Assembly: GCA_914767715.1 (NCBI GenBank)
Contig: OU612071.1
Location: forward strand, 18,162,948-18,226,947
Origin: Membranipora membranacea
Taxonomy: Eukaryota > Bryozoa > Gymnolaemata > Cheilostomatida > Membraniporidae
DNA: 64,000 nucleotides
Direction of reading: 5' to 3'
Position 1 is the stretch's first letter, and each line of letters starts with the position of its first letter. The notes under the pieces were generated by a model. The model made no database searches, was not told where the DNA came from, and saw only the letters and a program-made list of their open reading frames with translations. This document shows positions 1 to 13,481 of this stretch, one piece after another. The position numbers were made by a program, and so were the translations under genes.

Positions 1-3000
1 CAGGATATTCTGTCATCTACTGCGACGTTGGCGATAGAATCAACAACTGACTTATTACTTGATTCATCTACTACCCTGGATAAAGAAAGCAACGATTCGA
101 CTCCTTCAACATATCGAAGTCAAGTCTCTGAACGCACAACTGTCTCAGCGTATAGGACGGATCAAGGCACAAGAACTATGCATGCCGTCAGCGATGCAAC
201 TACACAGCCTGCAAGGAGCCCTACAGAACAAAAGCAGGAATATTCTAGTCAAACGACAGACTCAATGATGGATATCGATAACACTACGGAACTTTTTATT
301 TCTAACAGCATAAATAGCACCTCAGATTACAAGAGTTCTAGAGGTGAGACAACTCCTAAAGCTGATGCATTGATGGCTATACAACCAACAACAGAGTCAG
401 TGTTAAGGTGAGTAGTGGGATAGTTTCAGTGTGATGTTTCATGATAAAGGTTGCAGTTTTCAAAATATGAATAAAGGCAAAAATCGAACTAGAGAAAAAT
501 GCATTCAACTGACTGGTCTGTTGTTCGACAGGCTTATATGTGACTTAGATGAACCCTTATATATTGGATATAATTAACTAAATTGAATTTCTACCAAATA
601 AGTGGTTTGTATGTGATGAGATGTGACCCTAGATAGTATAACAGCGTTGCGATGAACAAGTGTAGCCTATAGTGTTTTCTGTACTAGTAATGAATTTGGT
701 TTATGCTCAGACTGAGATCTTTGCACTTATCCCAGTAGGCCATGAATAACCAATGAGACATGTCATCGCCTCATGCCTAATCTGACAGAAAATTCTAGAA
801 CCAAATTGCATTGTGGGTATTGTGTCGGATGTGCAATGGCTTTCCCTATGGATGTTACATGGTTTTTTCCTTTTCCTGGTGATAAATGAGGGCGGGGGCT
901 AGAGGTACATATACTATGAGAAGAATGTCCCTAACAATCAGACTTACAAAAATTTGAAGTTGGAATATCAAAGCTTTTGTTTACCAAGAATGATTAAGCT
1001 TACAGGTTTTAACTAGATGTCATCCAAGAAATAATAGTCATCCCAATGTTCCGGCCTGTCAGTTGATTTAGCCTTGTTAAGTAATCAAACTTGTGACAAG
1101 TATATTTCTATGTTACAGTGATGGTAGGGGTAGTAACTCTATGAGGAGAGTAGAGGATATCCTCTCCACTCAGACCTCACTGCTCGCTGAGCTCAAGTCT
1201 CAGATATCCACACTTAGTGAGCGAGTCGACTCTCAACAGAATGACATCCACAGAATAGATCAAGTGAGTAGGCGATTAGCCTTAGTGACCAAGTTGTTTA
1301 TTTGAGATTGGTGGGTGGCTGATGGAGTGGCCCATTTCGTTCCAAATTACAGGGAGCGAATTTTTAAACAGGAAGAAAATTTTTCCAGTTCTCACAGGTT
1401 AACAATACATTGATGTGTTTTACTAACAATTACACCAGCCATAGACCTAATAATAATTATTTTATTTTATTAAGTAGTTTAAGACTCAACACCCTATATC
1501 AATTTAAACTCCCACCTCAGCATGTGAAAATTGGTTACTGACCAAATCTGGCCAAACTAAACTCTAGCTCATATTTACTGCTCCAGGGTAATAAGTCAAG
1601 TCATCTTACTAATCTTTACTGTGAATCAGACGTCTTTACTCATGGCTAACTGCTATTAAGAGATGACCGTCACGGCATTGGAGTAGCTGCTGATTATATG
1701 AATTCTCAGTTTGAGGTTCGAGCGATAAAAGTCGGCCAACCAATCATTACATGATATAGATTTTATTTACCCTATTATCGCTTTTTATTTATTCTTGTGT
1801 GACAAATTTATTCTTATAATGCATCGGTTTTGTTCCAGGCACTAGAGGATCAGGTCTGGGTTCTGACAGAGCTAAAACAATCCCAGTATCAAACTGATGA
1901 ACAAATTAAATCAATGAAATCTAATGGTGGAGGCTCGGTCGGGATGACAACTCCTAAAACCGACAGGTATTCTGTATTTCCCAAGCTCTTGGAAGAAGGT
2001 TCCCAATCAACTACAGCTGTGATTGCATTATCTTGTATTCCTATCATTATTGTGGTTCCAAAATCGCTGTGAATATGAAATGGTGGTTCACAGGAAAGGA
2101 AAGGAAATTATTGGTGTTGGATTGCATACCGGTGATATGATCTGATCGGCAACATTGATATAAGCTTGAGCCAAATATTTAATCTTCTCTCAAAGGTAAA
2201 CTATGAGTCGTCCCTTTTCTGTCCTATGTTGAGTGGTTAGAATTTGACAGGAACCTGCTCTACTCTCACATCATACTCATACATGTGGCTCACCTCTGAT
2301 TTTCAATTTCTTTTCCAGGGAGACAACGATCACATCTCCGCGAATCTCTGAGCTGTCAGATAAACTAGAATCAGAAATAGGGATCGTCATGTCTAAGGTT
2401 AGGGAGTTCGGTAACCATTGAACTAAATTGTTCACATTATTTTATTATTGTGATAAGCCAATGGTGCATGTAGACTTTTCATCAATTGTGTTTTGCCAGG
2501 CAAGTAATATATGGCATATATGACTGTGCATAAACAACTCGGTAGGCTATATGACAATACCTGTAACCATCTAAGAGGACTGTGATTTTTTGTAAAAGGC
2601 TGTAGGGCTGTTGGTTTCATGACAGACTAAGGAGACTCTTATATGTTTGGTGGACAATCCTCACTGGCTGATAACTCTGAAAGGTCATAATTGTTTTGAG
2701 ATATGTTATAAAATTGCATAAGAATTGTCAGTGCAACCTGATTTCCTGAAAGAAACCAATATAATCCTGAGTGCGCTGAACAGTTTTCTACCGTGGCCCA
2801 TTTCTGCCATGCAGTGTTTTGGAATATTAGGAAGCAGGTGACTAGAAATAAAATGTGTTACTTAAATAATCGAGCAGCTACCTAAAAACTTAGGAGGCTT
2901 GGTAAAGTTAACACATAGCTGCCTAAAACGAAATTGTGTTTCCTAAATAATCGAGGAGCTGCCTTAAAACAAAAAAGCAATTGTAAAATTAGCATGTGGC

Positions 3001-6000
3001 TGCCTACAAATGTAATGTGTTTCATAAATAACCAAGCAGCTGCCTAAAAACAACAGATACCTTGAAAACTTTCAATGCAGCTTCCTACAAATAAATGATG
3101 ATTCCTAGAATTATCTACCCACTACCTAATAAATCACAGAACCGTGCCTAGCAATAAACCATGGTTTCCCTACAATCATCATTATGCTCCCTACTAAAGT
3201 TGCATGCTTGCCTAGAAATATACAGGCCTTGTTAATGATACATGCTTTATCGAGTTTATAGACAGAACAGACCTGCCATACAATACAATGCTAATTTTAC
3301 AAAGTCTATTTTGTTTTTAGGTAGCTGCTCTATTATTTAGGAAACACATTATATTTTTAGGCAGCCGCGTGTTAACTTTACAAAGCCTCCTAAGTTTTCA
3401 GCTACTTGATTATTTAAGAAACACATTTTATTTCTAGGCACCTGCTTCCTAATATTCCAAAACACTGCATGGCAGAAATGGGCCATGGTAGTTTTCCACT
3501 CTAATCAGTTGATGCGTGCAAGGAATCAATATCACCCGTTGATATGAATTCATGGATTAGTGGTAACAAACCATATATGGCTATTTGTGGAGAAATTGCA
3601 TCGTTATATAACTTTGTGTCAGTAATTTGATCTAGCTAAAATTCTAAGCTAGCTAAAAATGCTAAAATGCTATACATTGACTGACGGCCCAGTAATGATC
3701 TTAAAAAACTCAGGCAAGCTACTTGACAAATTTTTGCAAGGGGTCGGCTGTAGCATTACTGAAATTTTTGACCATTTGAAGACGAGAAATTGTTCCAGCA
3801 ATCATACATAAATTGCCATTTGCTTGTTAAGGGTCAGATATGTTCCCCTGATCCATGAATATATATATATCAGTGATATGATTCATAAGTTATGCTGTAG
3901 AAAACAGAAAATAACAGCCATACATCCATATTGTCTAATCAGAATGAACCTTTAGTCATTTTATTTATTTTTTTTGTAGATTACCATTTTAGAAGACTCA
4001 CATCTGCAGTTATCAAATGTCGTAGAACACATTGTCACTGCTGAGGTGTGGAAAGGAGAATCTCAACAAAACACCAGCAGTGTGGAGTATCCAGATCATA
4101 TGGAGACGACTACCGCCACACTCAATAACTCAATCAGTGCTGTATTACCTGATGAGAATGGTGAGAACGGCTTCCCAATTTGGAGTTGTCTACTTAATGT
4201 CAATGAGGGGAAAACTACTATTATTATTTGTATAGTATCATGGCCAATAGATGGAAACCAATCAATTTGACTTATTTGGCTCTGCTCTCATTTTTGCTAT
4301 TTCAACAATCATACATATAGTCGGTATAAGGCAACATTATGGGTTCAGTGATAATGTAATGTATAAAAAATCTGTGTTCATCATTAAGAATGCTTGCATA
4401 GGTGGCGAACATAACAGTTGTGATTGTATCTGCGCTATATTCTTAAAATATATCCTATCTATATTAAAAGATATATTGGATAATGAAGCAGAGATAGAGT
4501 TAGTCGAAGAGAAGACTAATAAAGTGACCACCAGTCTGGATATGTGGACAAGAACTGAACAGGTAAGAAAATAGAAACTGTGATTTTTTTCCATAGGTAG
4601 GTGTTCAGCTTTTTAAAACCAGCTAGGTGGCATTTAGGTGGCAGTATGTTCTGTTGATGGCTAATGTTGTGAAGTGGAAGTTATGCCACCATATTACTAT
4701 AAAAAAGAATAAATCTAGTCAGTGAATCATCCCTATCACTTGTTGGTATAGCCCAGGATTTTTTGTGTGGATATGTTTTGTATTTCACAGTTGTGAAGTT
4801 ACTAACTGAAAAAATAAAGTATCAAACCAAATTACGCATACAAACTGGATGATTATCCCCTCTGTGTAGCTCATCAATACAAATTTTGTCTATTGTTTTC
4901 TGCAGGTACTGCACCATAGTTTGGCTGACATACACAATCAGCAAAGGCACTATAATAAGGAGTTATCCTTCCTGTTTAACTACACACTTAATAACGGTAT
5001 GCTGATATCAGAGTTAGCAGACGCCCGTATGTCCGACGGTACCACTATACTAACACTACTGAATAGTACCCAGAGAATAGGAGCGAAGCTACACTCACTA
5101 CAGATGCATGTCATGCAGGTTAGTGTCGAAGTTATATTTAAGTTTTGTTTCAAGTGTTGGCAGTGATGCACGGCTTGGTACTGGAACACCATTTTTGCCA
5201 AGCAAAATAAAATGTTGCTGAGGTCTTCTGTGTACCTGTTCACCCTACATGCAGTGAATAGATCTGCTCTGTTTCTTTCATATATCGAGTAGCCAGGTTT
5301 CCTGTGGGTAAAGGTATATGGCACAGGTCAGTATTAGTTCTTGGTGCATACAGCTAATTAGAAGGAATTTTCAAATTGGATTTTTAATAACAAATAAAAC
5401 GATGTTAAATTCACAGCTCAAAAAACTGCATTAGGGCCTAACTGCACTTTTGAAATTCCTTTTATCATTAAGGATCTTCCCACTAACTACTGCACATATT
5501 GTCTGGCCGAAATGGTGAGATGGCGCGCTAATCGGCTAGCTTAATAACTGATATAACTGTGATGTAAAATTGATATATTGCAGGGTCAGAACACTACAAC
5601 TAAGTCTTTGAAAGATATGGAGCTGACAATAACACAACTGTTAGATCTCATACAACTCAACTCTCTCAAGGTGGGATTTTTATATGTATACTATGTATAT
5701 TATATCTAAGTGGCAGTTTGGTAAACACCACCAACATCCACATATACAAAATATATTGTATAAACAACGTGGCAGTCCTCGTCAGGTGGTTGGTAGTAGT
5801 TTCTAATCCTCCATCAGGCAGTGCTTGCCAGATATGAAGCGTGTTTGTTCTGCTTCCGGCTACACATTGCATTTTGGGGGGGGGTGGTACATGTCGACAG
5901 GGTGACGGGCAAACAGCTCTGATCAGCGCATGTCCAGACAGGACACTGAATAGTGAATGTCACTTCAAGGAGAATGCCAAATTATCTGTGCATGCAGCAG

Positions 6001-9000
6001 CTGATGTATTTGAACTATGAAGATATTTCTGTTAACATTTTTATTTTATTTTCTAGGTCATAACGATACAGGAAGCACTTCAAGGTCAAGGATCTCTACT
6101 CGGATCACAGTTGAATCAGTCATTCGCACAACTCAGTAATATGGAGAGATCATTGGTGAACCTCAAATCTCTAACAGATAACTCACTAAGGTAATTCGTA
6201 TCATCATGGCAAAATGAACAAAATTATTACCAGGGAAAGATTTTAAGTATGGTTTTCATCTAAAACAGGGCTGCCCAATGAGTGGCCTTGGGGCTGCATG
6301 CGGCCCCCCGACCCAATTTTATGCGGCCCCCGACCGTCTGAGAAAATCGCGTAGTCACAAAAACAATTTTCACCCCTATCGTTATTACATTCCTCATTTG
6401 TAAAATAATAAAATAATAAGGAGCGCTCTAAATCTAGTCACAGTATTTAGGAATTCCCCAACCATTGCATTTGAGTGAGCTCCAATAAATAAATTGCCCA
6501 CTGCAAAGATAAAATACTGCACACCCATATTTGAGTGTTCGATTTATGGCGAGGTTACGGGCCCCCAGGGACATTGCAATATGTGGATGCGGCCCCCTCA
6601 ATGAAAACATTGGGCAACCCTGATCTAAAACATCAATTGCCCTATAAAAGTTTTTGAGTATTTGAAGGAAGTAAAGTTTGCCTTGTTACAAATAAAACGA
6701 GTGAAAAAAAACACTTGACCCCTAACTCCTACCTCAGCTTGATAAAGATTGGTGCTGGCTGACACAGTGTCAGAATTTGCTACTTAATTTATGAGGCTTA
6801 TGTAGGACTTTTACGACGCTGTCTCACAAGCTTATCATATTTGAATAATTATCCATCTTTATTCACAGAAATGTTACAGCTCGACTCACAATAAACAAAG
6901 AGAAGACGGACATGCTCTGGTCTAGAATCAGGATATTAGATAATCGTCTCGCTCATGTAAGTTCTTTCTTTGCCTGCTAAATTCATTTGGAGACCAAAGA
7001 AAAATAGCTTTATCCAGATAAAATTGACACACATTTTCAATAACTGTCGGGACTCCTTTTCAGACTCGCTGGAGATATTGGGACAAACTCAATAACCTAC
7101 CTTCTAGACTTATTATTATTATGATAGTAGGTGTTGTCTTATCAGAGAGTGAAAACACTCAGTAACAATTGTATAATAGTAGGGATAATGTAAGGTTTAA
7201 TATGGCGTAATTTAATTGAATTCGGAAATTTGTTTTGCCTCAACTTTATTGGCAACGATAAACATTTGTCATTATTGAGACTGAAGAATAAAAACAGCAA
7301 GGAACTCTAACACAAATAATATTTGTAACTACCGCATGCACATGATCATTCAAATGTCCATCTATTCAGATAAATTAAATTCGGTCAAAGATTAACTACA
7401 TCAATGACTAACTCTTAATATTTCTAGTCTCATGGCTCTTCTTATTAATTACTGGAGTTGTCTTCTTAATGTCAATGAGCGGAAAACTTCTGATTACAAA
7501 ACAAACTAACTTATAAACCTACTGAATATAGTATAAGTATAGTATAATATAATATCATTGAATATAGGAGTTTTATTTACAGGAACTTTTGTCTCAAAAC
7601 TTCATTTATATCTTCATTGAGGGTTCTATCATTTTAAGGAGTTGACATAACAAAAAAATTGATCCAAAGAAGTAGGAGTTTTAACTTTATAAAAAAACCG
7701 ACCTATTTGTTTATATTGACATTTTGTCAGTGGAGAGGAAGTGAAATTGAAAATTGTATGTCCCATTTCACAATCAGCACATTGTGTAGTGACTATCTTT
7801 CATCATATTTTCTCATCTCATTAATAATTTTGTGGTATCAAAATTTTGATCTATTTTATTTACCAGCCACATGCTTATTTCATAGTATATATTTCTATTT
7901 TAACTTTTCATCACATGTACAATGCTTAGAAATCATTGTTTCTAAAACAACTTTATTAAGCGTTTCATAAATGACCTTTATTATTATTATCATTATTATT
8001 ATTTTTATAGTCTAGTTTTTGGAAGCAGGTTAACATTTTAAATTGTATATAATATCTTCATTCATTGCAGGTAGAGGTGAAGTATTTGACACAAGAACTA
8101 AATAAATATCAGAAGAGTAATGATGACTTGAGACAGAGTCTGAAGTTACTAGAGATGGAGGGTGAGATGGAGACTGTGAGGGAGAATATCAACATACAGC
8201 AGACTAATCATGGTATGTGAACTTAGTTAACATTTATATAACAATGAGGTAACGGAACATTGACAAAACTAACAGTACAAAACTAAATGTACTGTCAGTG
8301 TTGTCAATGTTCCATTGCCTCATTGTCAATTTTATCAATCCATTAACCAAACAGACAGTTAGTTATTAAATTTAAAGGACGAACGGAAAACGGAGTTGTG
8401 GCACAGTCAGGCTAAATATTTGGTTCATGATCCATTTTGGTATAATAGGAAGTTAGGGGGTGCTCCTATAGGTTTGTTGGCGGTAATCAAAAAAACCAAA
8501 GTTAAAATTTCCTGCTGCTCATGAAGTCTATAAGGTGCAATGTAGAGTAAGATTGTCTCAAAACTTCAAATCAATTTTAATTTTCCAACCTTATTACTCC
8601 TTTTAGAGTTTTTTTTTATTAATTCATCAGAATTAAATAATTCTGCAAACTCGATTTACAAATTTTTGAACAATTCTATTGACACTGATGTTCTTGCCTT
8701 TTAGTAACTTTGAATGGCAGACTGAACGGTGACTTGATTGAGTATGGTAGATCTATTAAATTGGTGTAAAATTGCCAATTTTTATCTTGCCTCAACCCAC
8801 ACTTGATCAGATATCAATCTCCATTTATAAATTGACTTAGAAGTAATTCATTAGTTATCTTCAGTTTTTGAATCATTCTATTCAATGTCACAATTTATTC
8901 TTAAATTTTAGTAACTCTAAACGGTAGACTGAACGGTGTTTCCTCTAATGTTGATACAATGAGCTCTTCACTGACCACCATGAAATCCGAATGGACAGAG

Positions 9001-9073
9001 TTTATACAAAGTTTACCTGCTCTACGGAACATGTACAACGAAGTGAGAATGATTATCGACTTGCTGCCTAAAG
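1..9073 (+). CDS. Fibrinogen-related protein, Ser/Thr-rich and coiled-coil stalk exons (5' partial)
   Basis: Twelve exons read in one frame: 1-407, 1119-1263, 1839-1966, 2319-2397, 3980-4160, 4471-4562, 4906-5118, 5584-5670, 6057-6190, 6869-6956, 8071-8212 and 8912-9073. Each has AG/GT borders, and the phases match at every junction. The first exon (open at the window edge) is rich in Ser, Thr and Asn, like an O-glycosylated stalk. From residue about 140 on, the exons encode heptad-like helical sequence (LLAELKSQISTLSERVDSQQ is typical) over some 450 residues, with several N-x-S/T sites. The last exon ends in phase 1, as needed by the FReD exon at 37773, so this is probably the stalk of a secreted or membrane-tethered fibrinogen-like protein. 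No signal peptide or membrane segment is seen because the start is missing. The link to the FReD block is inferred from phase, strand and domain logic. Confidence 0.75.
2788..3491. mobile_element. Foldback/MITE element with long inverted arms
   Basis: The left end (ctaccgtggcccatttctgc) returns in inverted form at the right end, and the match runs for well over 80 bp on each side. The interior repeats an 'AGCAGCTGCCTAAAAA'-type unit in both orientations. No coding capacity is seen. It lies in an intron of the fibrinogen-related gene. Flanking T-runs hide the target duplication, so the superfamily is open. Confidence 0.75.
6266..6622. mobile_element. hAT-type MITE, 357 bp, with 8 bp target duplication
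   Basis: The ends are CAGGGCTGCCCAAT and ATTGGGCAACCCTG (one mismatch as inverted repeats), flanked by the perfect 8 bp direct repeat ATCTAAAA at 6258-6265 and 6623-6630. The CAGGG terminus and 8 bp duplication are the hallmarks of hAT elements. The subterminal region is rich in GCGGCCCCC. It does not encode a transposase. It sits in the intron between the exons at 6057 and 6869. Confidence 0.9.
8241..8326. repeat. Near-perfect hairpin, 39 bp arms
   Basis: The arms 8241-8279 and 8288-8326 are inverted copies with few mismatches, around an 8 nt loop. The hairpin lies in an intron shortly after the exon ending at 8212. It may be a very short foldback transposon. Nothing in the sequence shows that it is transcribed as a small RNA. 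Confidence 0.7.
8705..8746 (+). other. Candidate duplicated 42 nt mini-exon
   Basis: The start of this segment repeats the start of the real exon at 8912 (TAACT[T/C]T[G/A]AA[T/C]GG[C/T]AGACTGAACGG). It follows a TTTTAG acceptor and is followed by G|GTAGAT as a possible donor. Its length of 42 nt is divisible by three and it is phase 1 on both sides, so including or skipping it keeps the frame. It would add V-T-L-N-G-R-L-N-G-D-L-I-E-Y. It is either an optional exon or the decaying remnant of a tandem exon duplication. Confidence 0.45.
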
Positions 9074-9292
9074 GTATGTGTGTAATCTATTGAGTTTGTG
9101 GTTTCATAGAAGGAAAGTAAAAGCGGCCTGGGCTCAACTAAGTTAAGCTCTGGCTGTAGCCCTGCATATGAGGTGGACAGCATCAGTATTGGCGGTGCAT
9201 TATGTCCCAATAACTGGCATATGATAATGAGAGCTACCATTCTAGTCCCTTGGGCCCATTGCTCTAACACAAAAGTCCGCTGCAATATCAAA

Positions 9293-9790
9293 CATTATTA
9301 TAGAGAGAATTTATCACAAATAAGAGTTGTCACCCCATTGATCTATTTGTTTGAAAATGGATGCAGACTTACGCGAATAGACTGACAACGCCTAAGTTAC
9401 TCCTATACCATCATGAAACCCCCTTAAAAATTTACACAAACTTTATGGTTTGATACAAATGCAGCAGGCAATATCTGCTCAAATAATTTATGTCCGAACG
9501 AGGTTTACAGTATTGCTGTGTGGATTTAGACCCAATCACACATTGAGAAGTTATTATTACCAGTTTTGTCCCTCAGGGAACTGGTTCTTTGCTCTCACAC
9601 GCAACACCAATGCATAAGAGCAGGGAGGGTGGGATAAGTATTATAGAGACAATTTTTGTCACAAATTCAAGTTGTCCTCCCCTTGATCTATTTTGAAAAA
9701 CATGAATGCAGTCTTAGGCCGATAGACTTACAATTACAACACATAAGTTACTCCTGAATTATGAAAGCCCATTAAAGAGTACACAGACAA
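9293..9790. repeat. Diverged direct duplication of ~150 bp
   Basis: The segment 9293-9442 (starting at TATTATAGAGA and running to a poly-A-like ACAAAC stretch) is repeated in the same orientation at 9637-9790 with many substitutions. Both copies contain a CCCCTTGATCTATTT-like core. No coding sequence is evident in either copy. Confidence 0.55.
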
Positions 9791-10135
9791 AAAGGGGGCT
9801 CAACCTTAGTCAGAAGCTAAAGTTATTATTGTACTACTGGGAAGAAGACTGTACTTTCTATTGCATTTATAAAACGAAATAACAAATCATATTTACCATG
9901 ATGTCACACAATGTATTTTATTGAATAAGAATCCATACAACCACTCAGTCACATTCCGACTCCCTAAAACAGCCCACAACCGAGAAAAAATCCATAATAC
10001 CAAAAATATACTCAAAATAACTTTCTGATATGTGATAAAGTTGATAAAATAGTAATTTATGTGAGTAATTATCCGTATACATCAGCGACACATGGTAGAT
10101 TAGTTGTTTGTTTGACGTTCGTCACACTGTCAGCA

Positions 10136-11093
10136 TTACCAGGATGATCCCCACTGCATACCCATAAGGCTACAGGAGTAACTACACCCGTTACAATCAT
10201 CTACGACGCAACTCGTAAAGGAGGGGCACTGCCCAGAGCATTGGTTACCGCAGATAACACGCTGACATAGACCCACGGCGCCTATTGCAGCACTGCTACC
10301 ATTGTTTACCATTGAAAGTATCAGCAGCACTGTAAATTACAGAATAAAGAAATATTAGGGATGAAAATTATGTATGCATGGGTTTCAGGGAAAAAAAGCC
10401 TTCATAAATTGCCTCATATACAGGTTTGGCAGCCTTAGATCGGGATTCTCCTAAAACCGATAAGTGCAAAGTATAATATGTTGTCGTTGCTGTTTCTCAT
10501 ATGCCATAAAAATTTTTGGTTCAGGATCACTTAGATATGCTCAGTGGAGATCATTTATGCAAAGGCATTTATGTTCACACACACAGGAACATTGGAACAA
10601 ATCCTAATGAGACAGTGTATTGGGTCTCAGGTCCGAATAGCCTTCAAACTTAGTGGCGAAAAACTAAAATCCAAATCAATAAATGAACTTTACGAATCTC
10701 GACTTAAAACAAAATGCCTTTGGATAATTCATCTAAACAATCCACCTATGATCTTAGACAAATACCCCTCAAGACGCTTTATTTTACCCAAGCACAGAAC
10801 AAACCTGAAGAAGTTTTGTTTTAGACACCAAGCTGTATCTTTTTTAAACAGATTATTTAAGTAGACATTTTAGATTTTAGATTTTTATTTTATATCTTTA
10901 TTTTTACAACAGAGCGCTCAACCTACAAATGATTTTATGACTAATGATGCAATACAGTATACGTATACATACATACCAAGTAACACCACGCCCTCAATTA
11001 TCTAGTTCACTTAATGACAGGAAATAAACAAGAGTTAGGCGGAAAAAGAATGTTTTACTAACCTGCTAAGCTAGCAGAGACTAGGAACTTCAT
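10136..11093 (-). CDS. Secreted Cys-rich peptide 1 (74 aa)
   Basis: Two exons: 11063-11093 (31 nt, ATG plus ten codons, phase 1) and 10136-10329. The acceptor/donor pair splits the signal peptide, which reads MKFLVSASLAVLLILSMV and then a small-residue stretch. The mature part has eight Cys in the pattern C-x4-C-x3-C-x3-C-x5-C-x4-C-x2-C-x3-C, plus an unusual C-terminal tail containing MGMQWGSSW. The first-exon start is fixed by the hydrophobic leader and by the same gene layout in six paralogues. It lies antisense within an intron of the + strand fibrinogen-related gene. A TATATAAA motif sits about 107 bp upstream of the ATG. The family is not identified; function as a secreted effector or structural peptide is a guess. 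Confidence 0.8.
10670..10863 (+). pseudogene. Possible non-LTR retrotransposon ORF2 C-terminal remnant
   Basis: A short open stretch ends in a sequence resembling the tail of LINE reverse-transcriptase proteins: PKHRTNLKKFCFRHQAVSFL recalls the usual 'P-R-Y-R-T-N-x-G-K-x-S-x-R-x-x-A-x-x-W-N-x-L' end. No RT catalytic motif is present upstream. Only the C-terminal end would be left, as expected for a 5'-truncated insertion. Confidence 0.35.
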
Positions 11094-11199
11094 GATTCTT
11101 TCGGAGAAAGTTTGAGGTAATCTTGAAATGCTTTCTATCGTCAGGTCTTCCGCTGGTAGTGTATTTCTTACTGATGATAACTAAGGTTTGCTGCGGGTG

Positions 11200-11207
11200 T
11201 TTATATA
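11200..11207 (-). promoter_or_regulatory. TATA box of Cys-rich peptide 1
   Basis: TATATAAA on the minus strand, about 107 bp upstream of the ATG. Five paralogues have a TATA-like motif in the 91-107 bp range, so the position is likely functional. Confidence 0.5.
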
Positions 11208-13473
11208 CTGGTAAGAAAGCATCTATGCGGCTGACAACATAAGATTTCCGGTGCAATAGGAATTAGGAACCATTACGAGCCTATTTCTCAAATAAACACC
11301 TTTGTAAATATTTTTTCGCAAAATATTAATCAATTTTATCCAATGGCTGCAATCCTTTTGTTGCTATGGACATTTCAAAGATATTACAAATCAGTGTAAT
11401 GAACTGTGTTCTATTGAAATATGTCATTAGTAATTTGATTGGCTTAAATTCGGCCAATCAATAATCAGCATGGGTGATTACACTAATCTTTGCGTTGGGA
11501 AATGTATGCGGAAATCCCTTAGGATTACTGATAATAATCGGTGTCAGCGACATGGCTACCGAGCTGTAACTGCTTATTTGGGACAAATTATACGATGTGG
11601 ACACACTTGAAATAATATTTGTCCAGCCATGGTTGTTTTATTTCAACATATAACTTGCATAACTTCATAACCAACAATCACAATGCGTTGCACCCGGATA
11701 TAAGTCTACACTAAATTTGGATTGTAGTCTATGATATGCAGGCAGAGCAAATCACAGTCATTCTTACAGTGACTGTTATGATAATCTCATATCAGTTAAG
11801 TTCAGATCTCGATGTATCCTTCAGACAAGCTCTGACAGACCACATGCAGGTCTATGTTGGTGGCCTTGTTTTCAAATGCATAAAAACACTTTTGATGTTG
11901 AGAACTTCAATTGTCCGCTGTTAAACAAATGCTCAGCATCTATTGTTTAGCTGGTAAAATCATAAATAATCAAAAATGTAGCACCTTGTAAAAGGTATCT
12001 TTTGCATCTTGTTGAATAAGCAGGTTGAATCATTGTGTAATCCAATGGACAACTATCTAAGCAGGGTCGACTTGGCAGTCAAAAGTTACGAATCTCTATC
12101 CCAGATCGGTCAAACCAAAACGAGGCAAGGCCGATAGAGAAAAATTGTTAGGCCAGTAATTAATAGCTTTTTATGAGTTTAATTCCTACTTCTGTGAAGA
12201 GATATCACTTACTATCGTGACTGTGAATTACACATTTTTTAGATTATCTTCCCCTGCAACTTCTGCTATCTTGAAGCAATGAAATCGACCTACTCGAAAA
12301 TACTTGATTTTTTAGAAGATAACCTATTTCCAACAATTCACATCTGTCTATTACTCAACCCCTAGAATTCCCAACACTACTATTCAAATAATGAGACATC
12401 AAGTGATGATCTCAAAAAAACTTTACGTAAGGGACCCTGCCTTCCATGGATTCTTTTAGTATAAATAGCCAGGTTCAGAGAGGCAAAACCTGTGCACATG
12501 GCCTGCTAATGATAGAGTTGCTCCTCTCATGCAGCACCTGATCTGGTTTTCTCACCAATATTCATAACACAGGCTTTATTTCTTATGTTGGTCTAACATA
12601 ATTGAAACTAACAGTGACACCCACGTGTATAGAAGAGAGAACGTGAACATACTTCAAGATTGAATATTTTATTACGCTGTCAATTCAAGTAGAAAACCCA
12701 GTCAGGGATTCTAGCTACAGACACCCATGTATTGACTTGTTGATTTCAGTTCCGTGACCTTGGTTTTCATGGTATACACAACACATGTTGAGCTTTGCTA
12801 ATTTCCTTGTGTAGCAAGCGTTTCTGGTTCATTACCATGGTACCAACATGCTTCTCTCAAGGGTGTTTCACTCAATACTTCTGGGCTAATTGGTCAATCC
12901 TCAATTTCCTCCTTCACTTTTTATCCATCTATTTCCGCAATTACATGTTGGAAAGTTTCAAAGATGGATGCACATAACTTCTTTTGAGAGTGAGAGTAGA
13001 ACAAAATTACATCTCACCTATTATGGCTGCCTGATGCTCGATGCTGGGATATTGATATGACAAAGGCATGATTTACATGATTTTGTACCATCCAACCCTT
13101 TCATGACTGATGAAATTTGTTTGAACTGAAAACGCCAGCTGCGGCAATTCTGTTGAATACAAACATTTAAAAGTAATTAGTGAGCAAAAAAAGGAGAAAA
13201 TTGGCAACAAAGGCTTGATTTAATTGAATTTGTACCATCCACATATGCTCCGTGTTCACTTGAAATAGAAAATTTTGGAATTAAAATGTGATGGTGAGGA
13301 TGGTACAAAAGAGCAAAATATAGCCCTTGTTTCAGAGGACCATTTGATACCTAAGTTTGTAGAGCATATCACCAGTTAACCTCAAATTGGGAATCTAAAT
13401 GTTCTAACTCTTAGTCTTATTCCCTGAATCCACTCTAAAATTAATTGGGTCTTTTGTGAAACAGAAATGAGTG
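11208..13473. other. Non-coding intronic/intergenic stretch
   Basis: No supported gene was found between the promoter of Cys-rich peptide 1 and the hAT MITE. The sequence is AT-rich with scattered short open frames that lack splice signals, repeats or recognisable protein features. Confidence 0.5.
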
Positions 13474-13481
13474 CTGCACAG

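Noticed and set aside
5666-5872. Minus-strand open frame of 68 codons in an intron of the fibrinogen-like gene
   Set aside because: No features; overlaps a + strand intron, and no splice signals support it.
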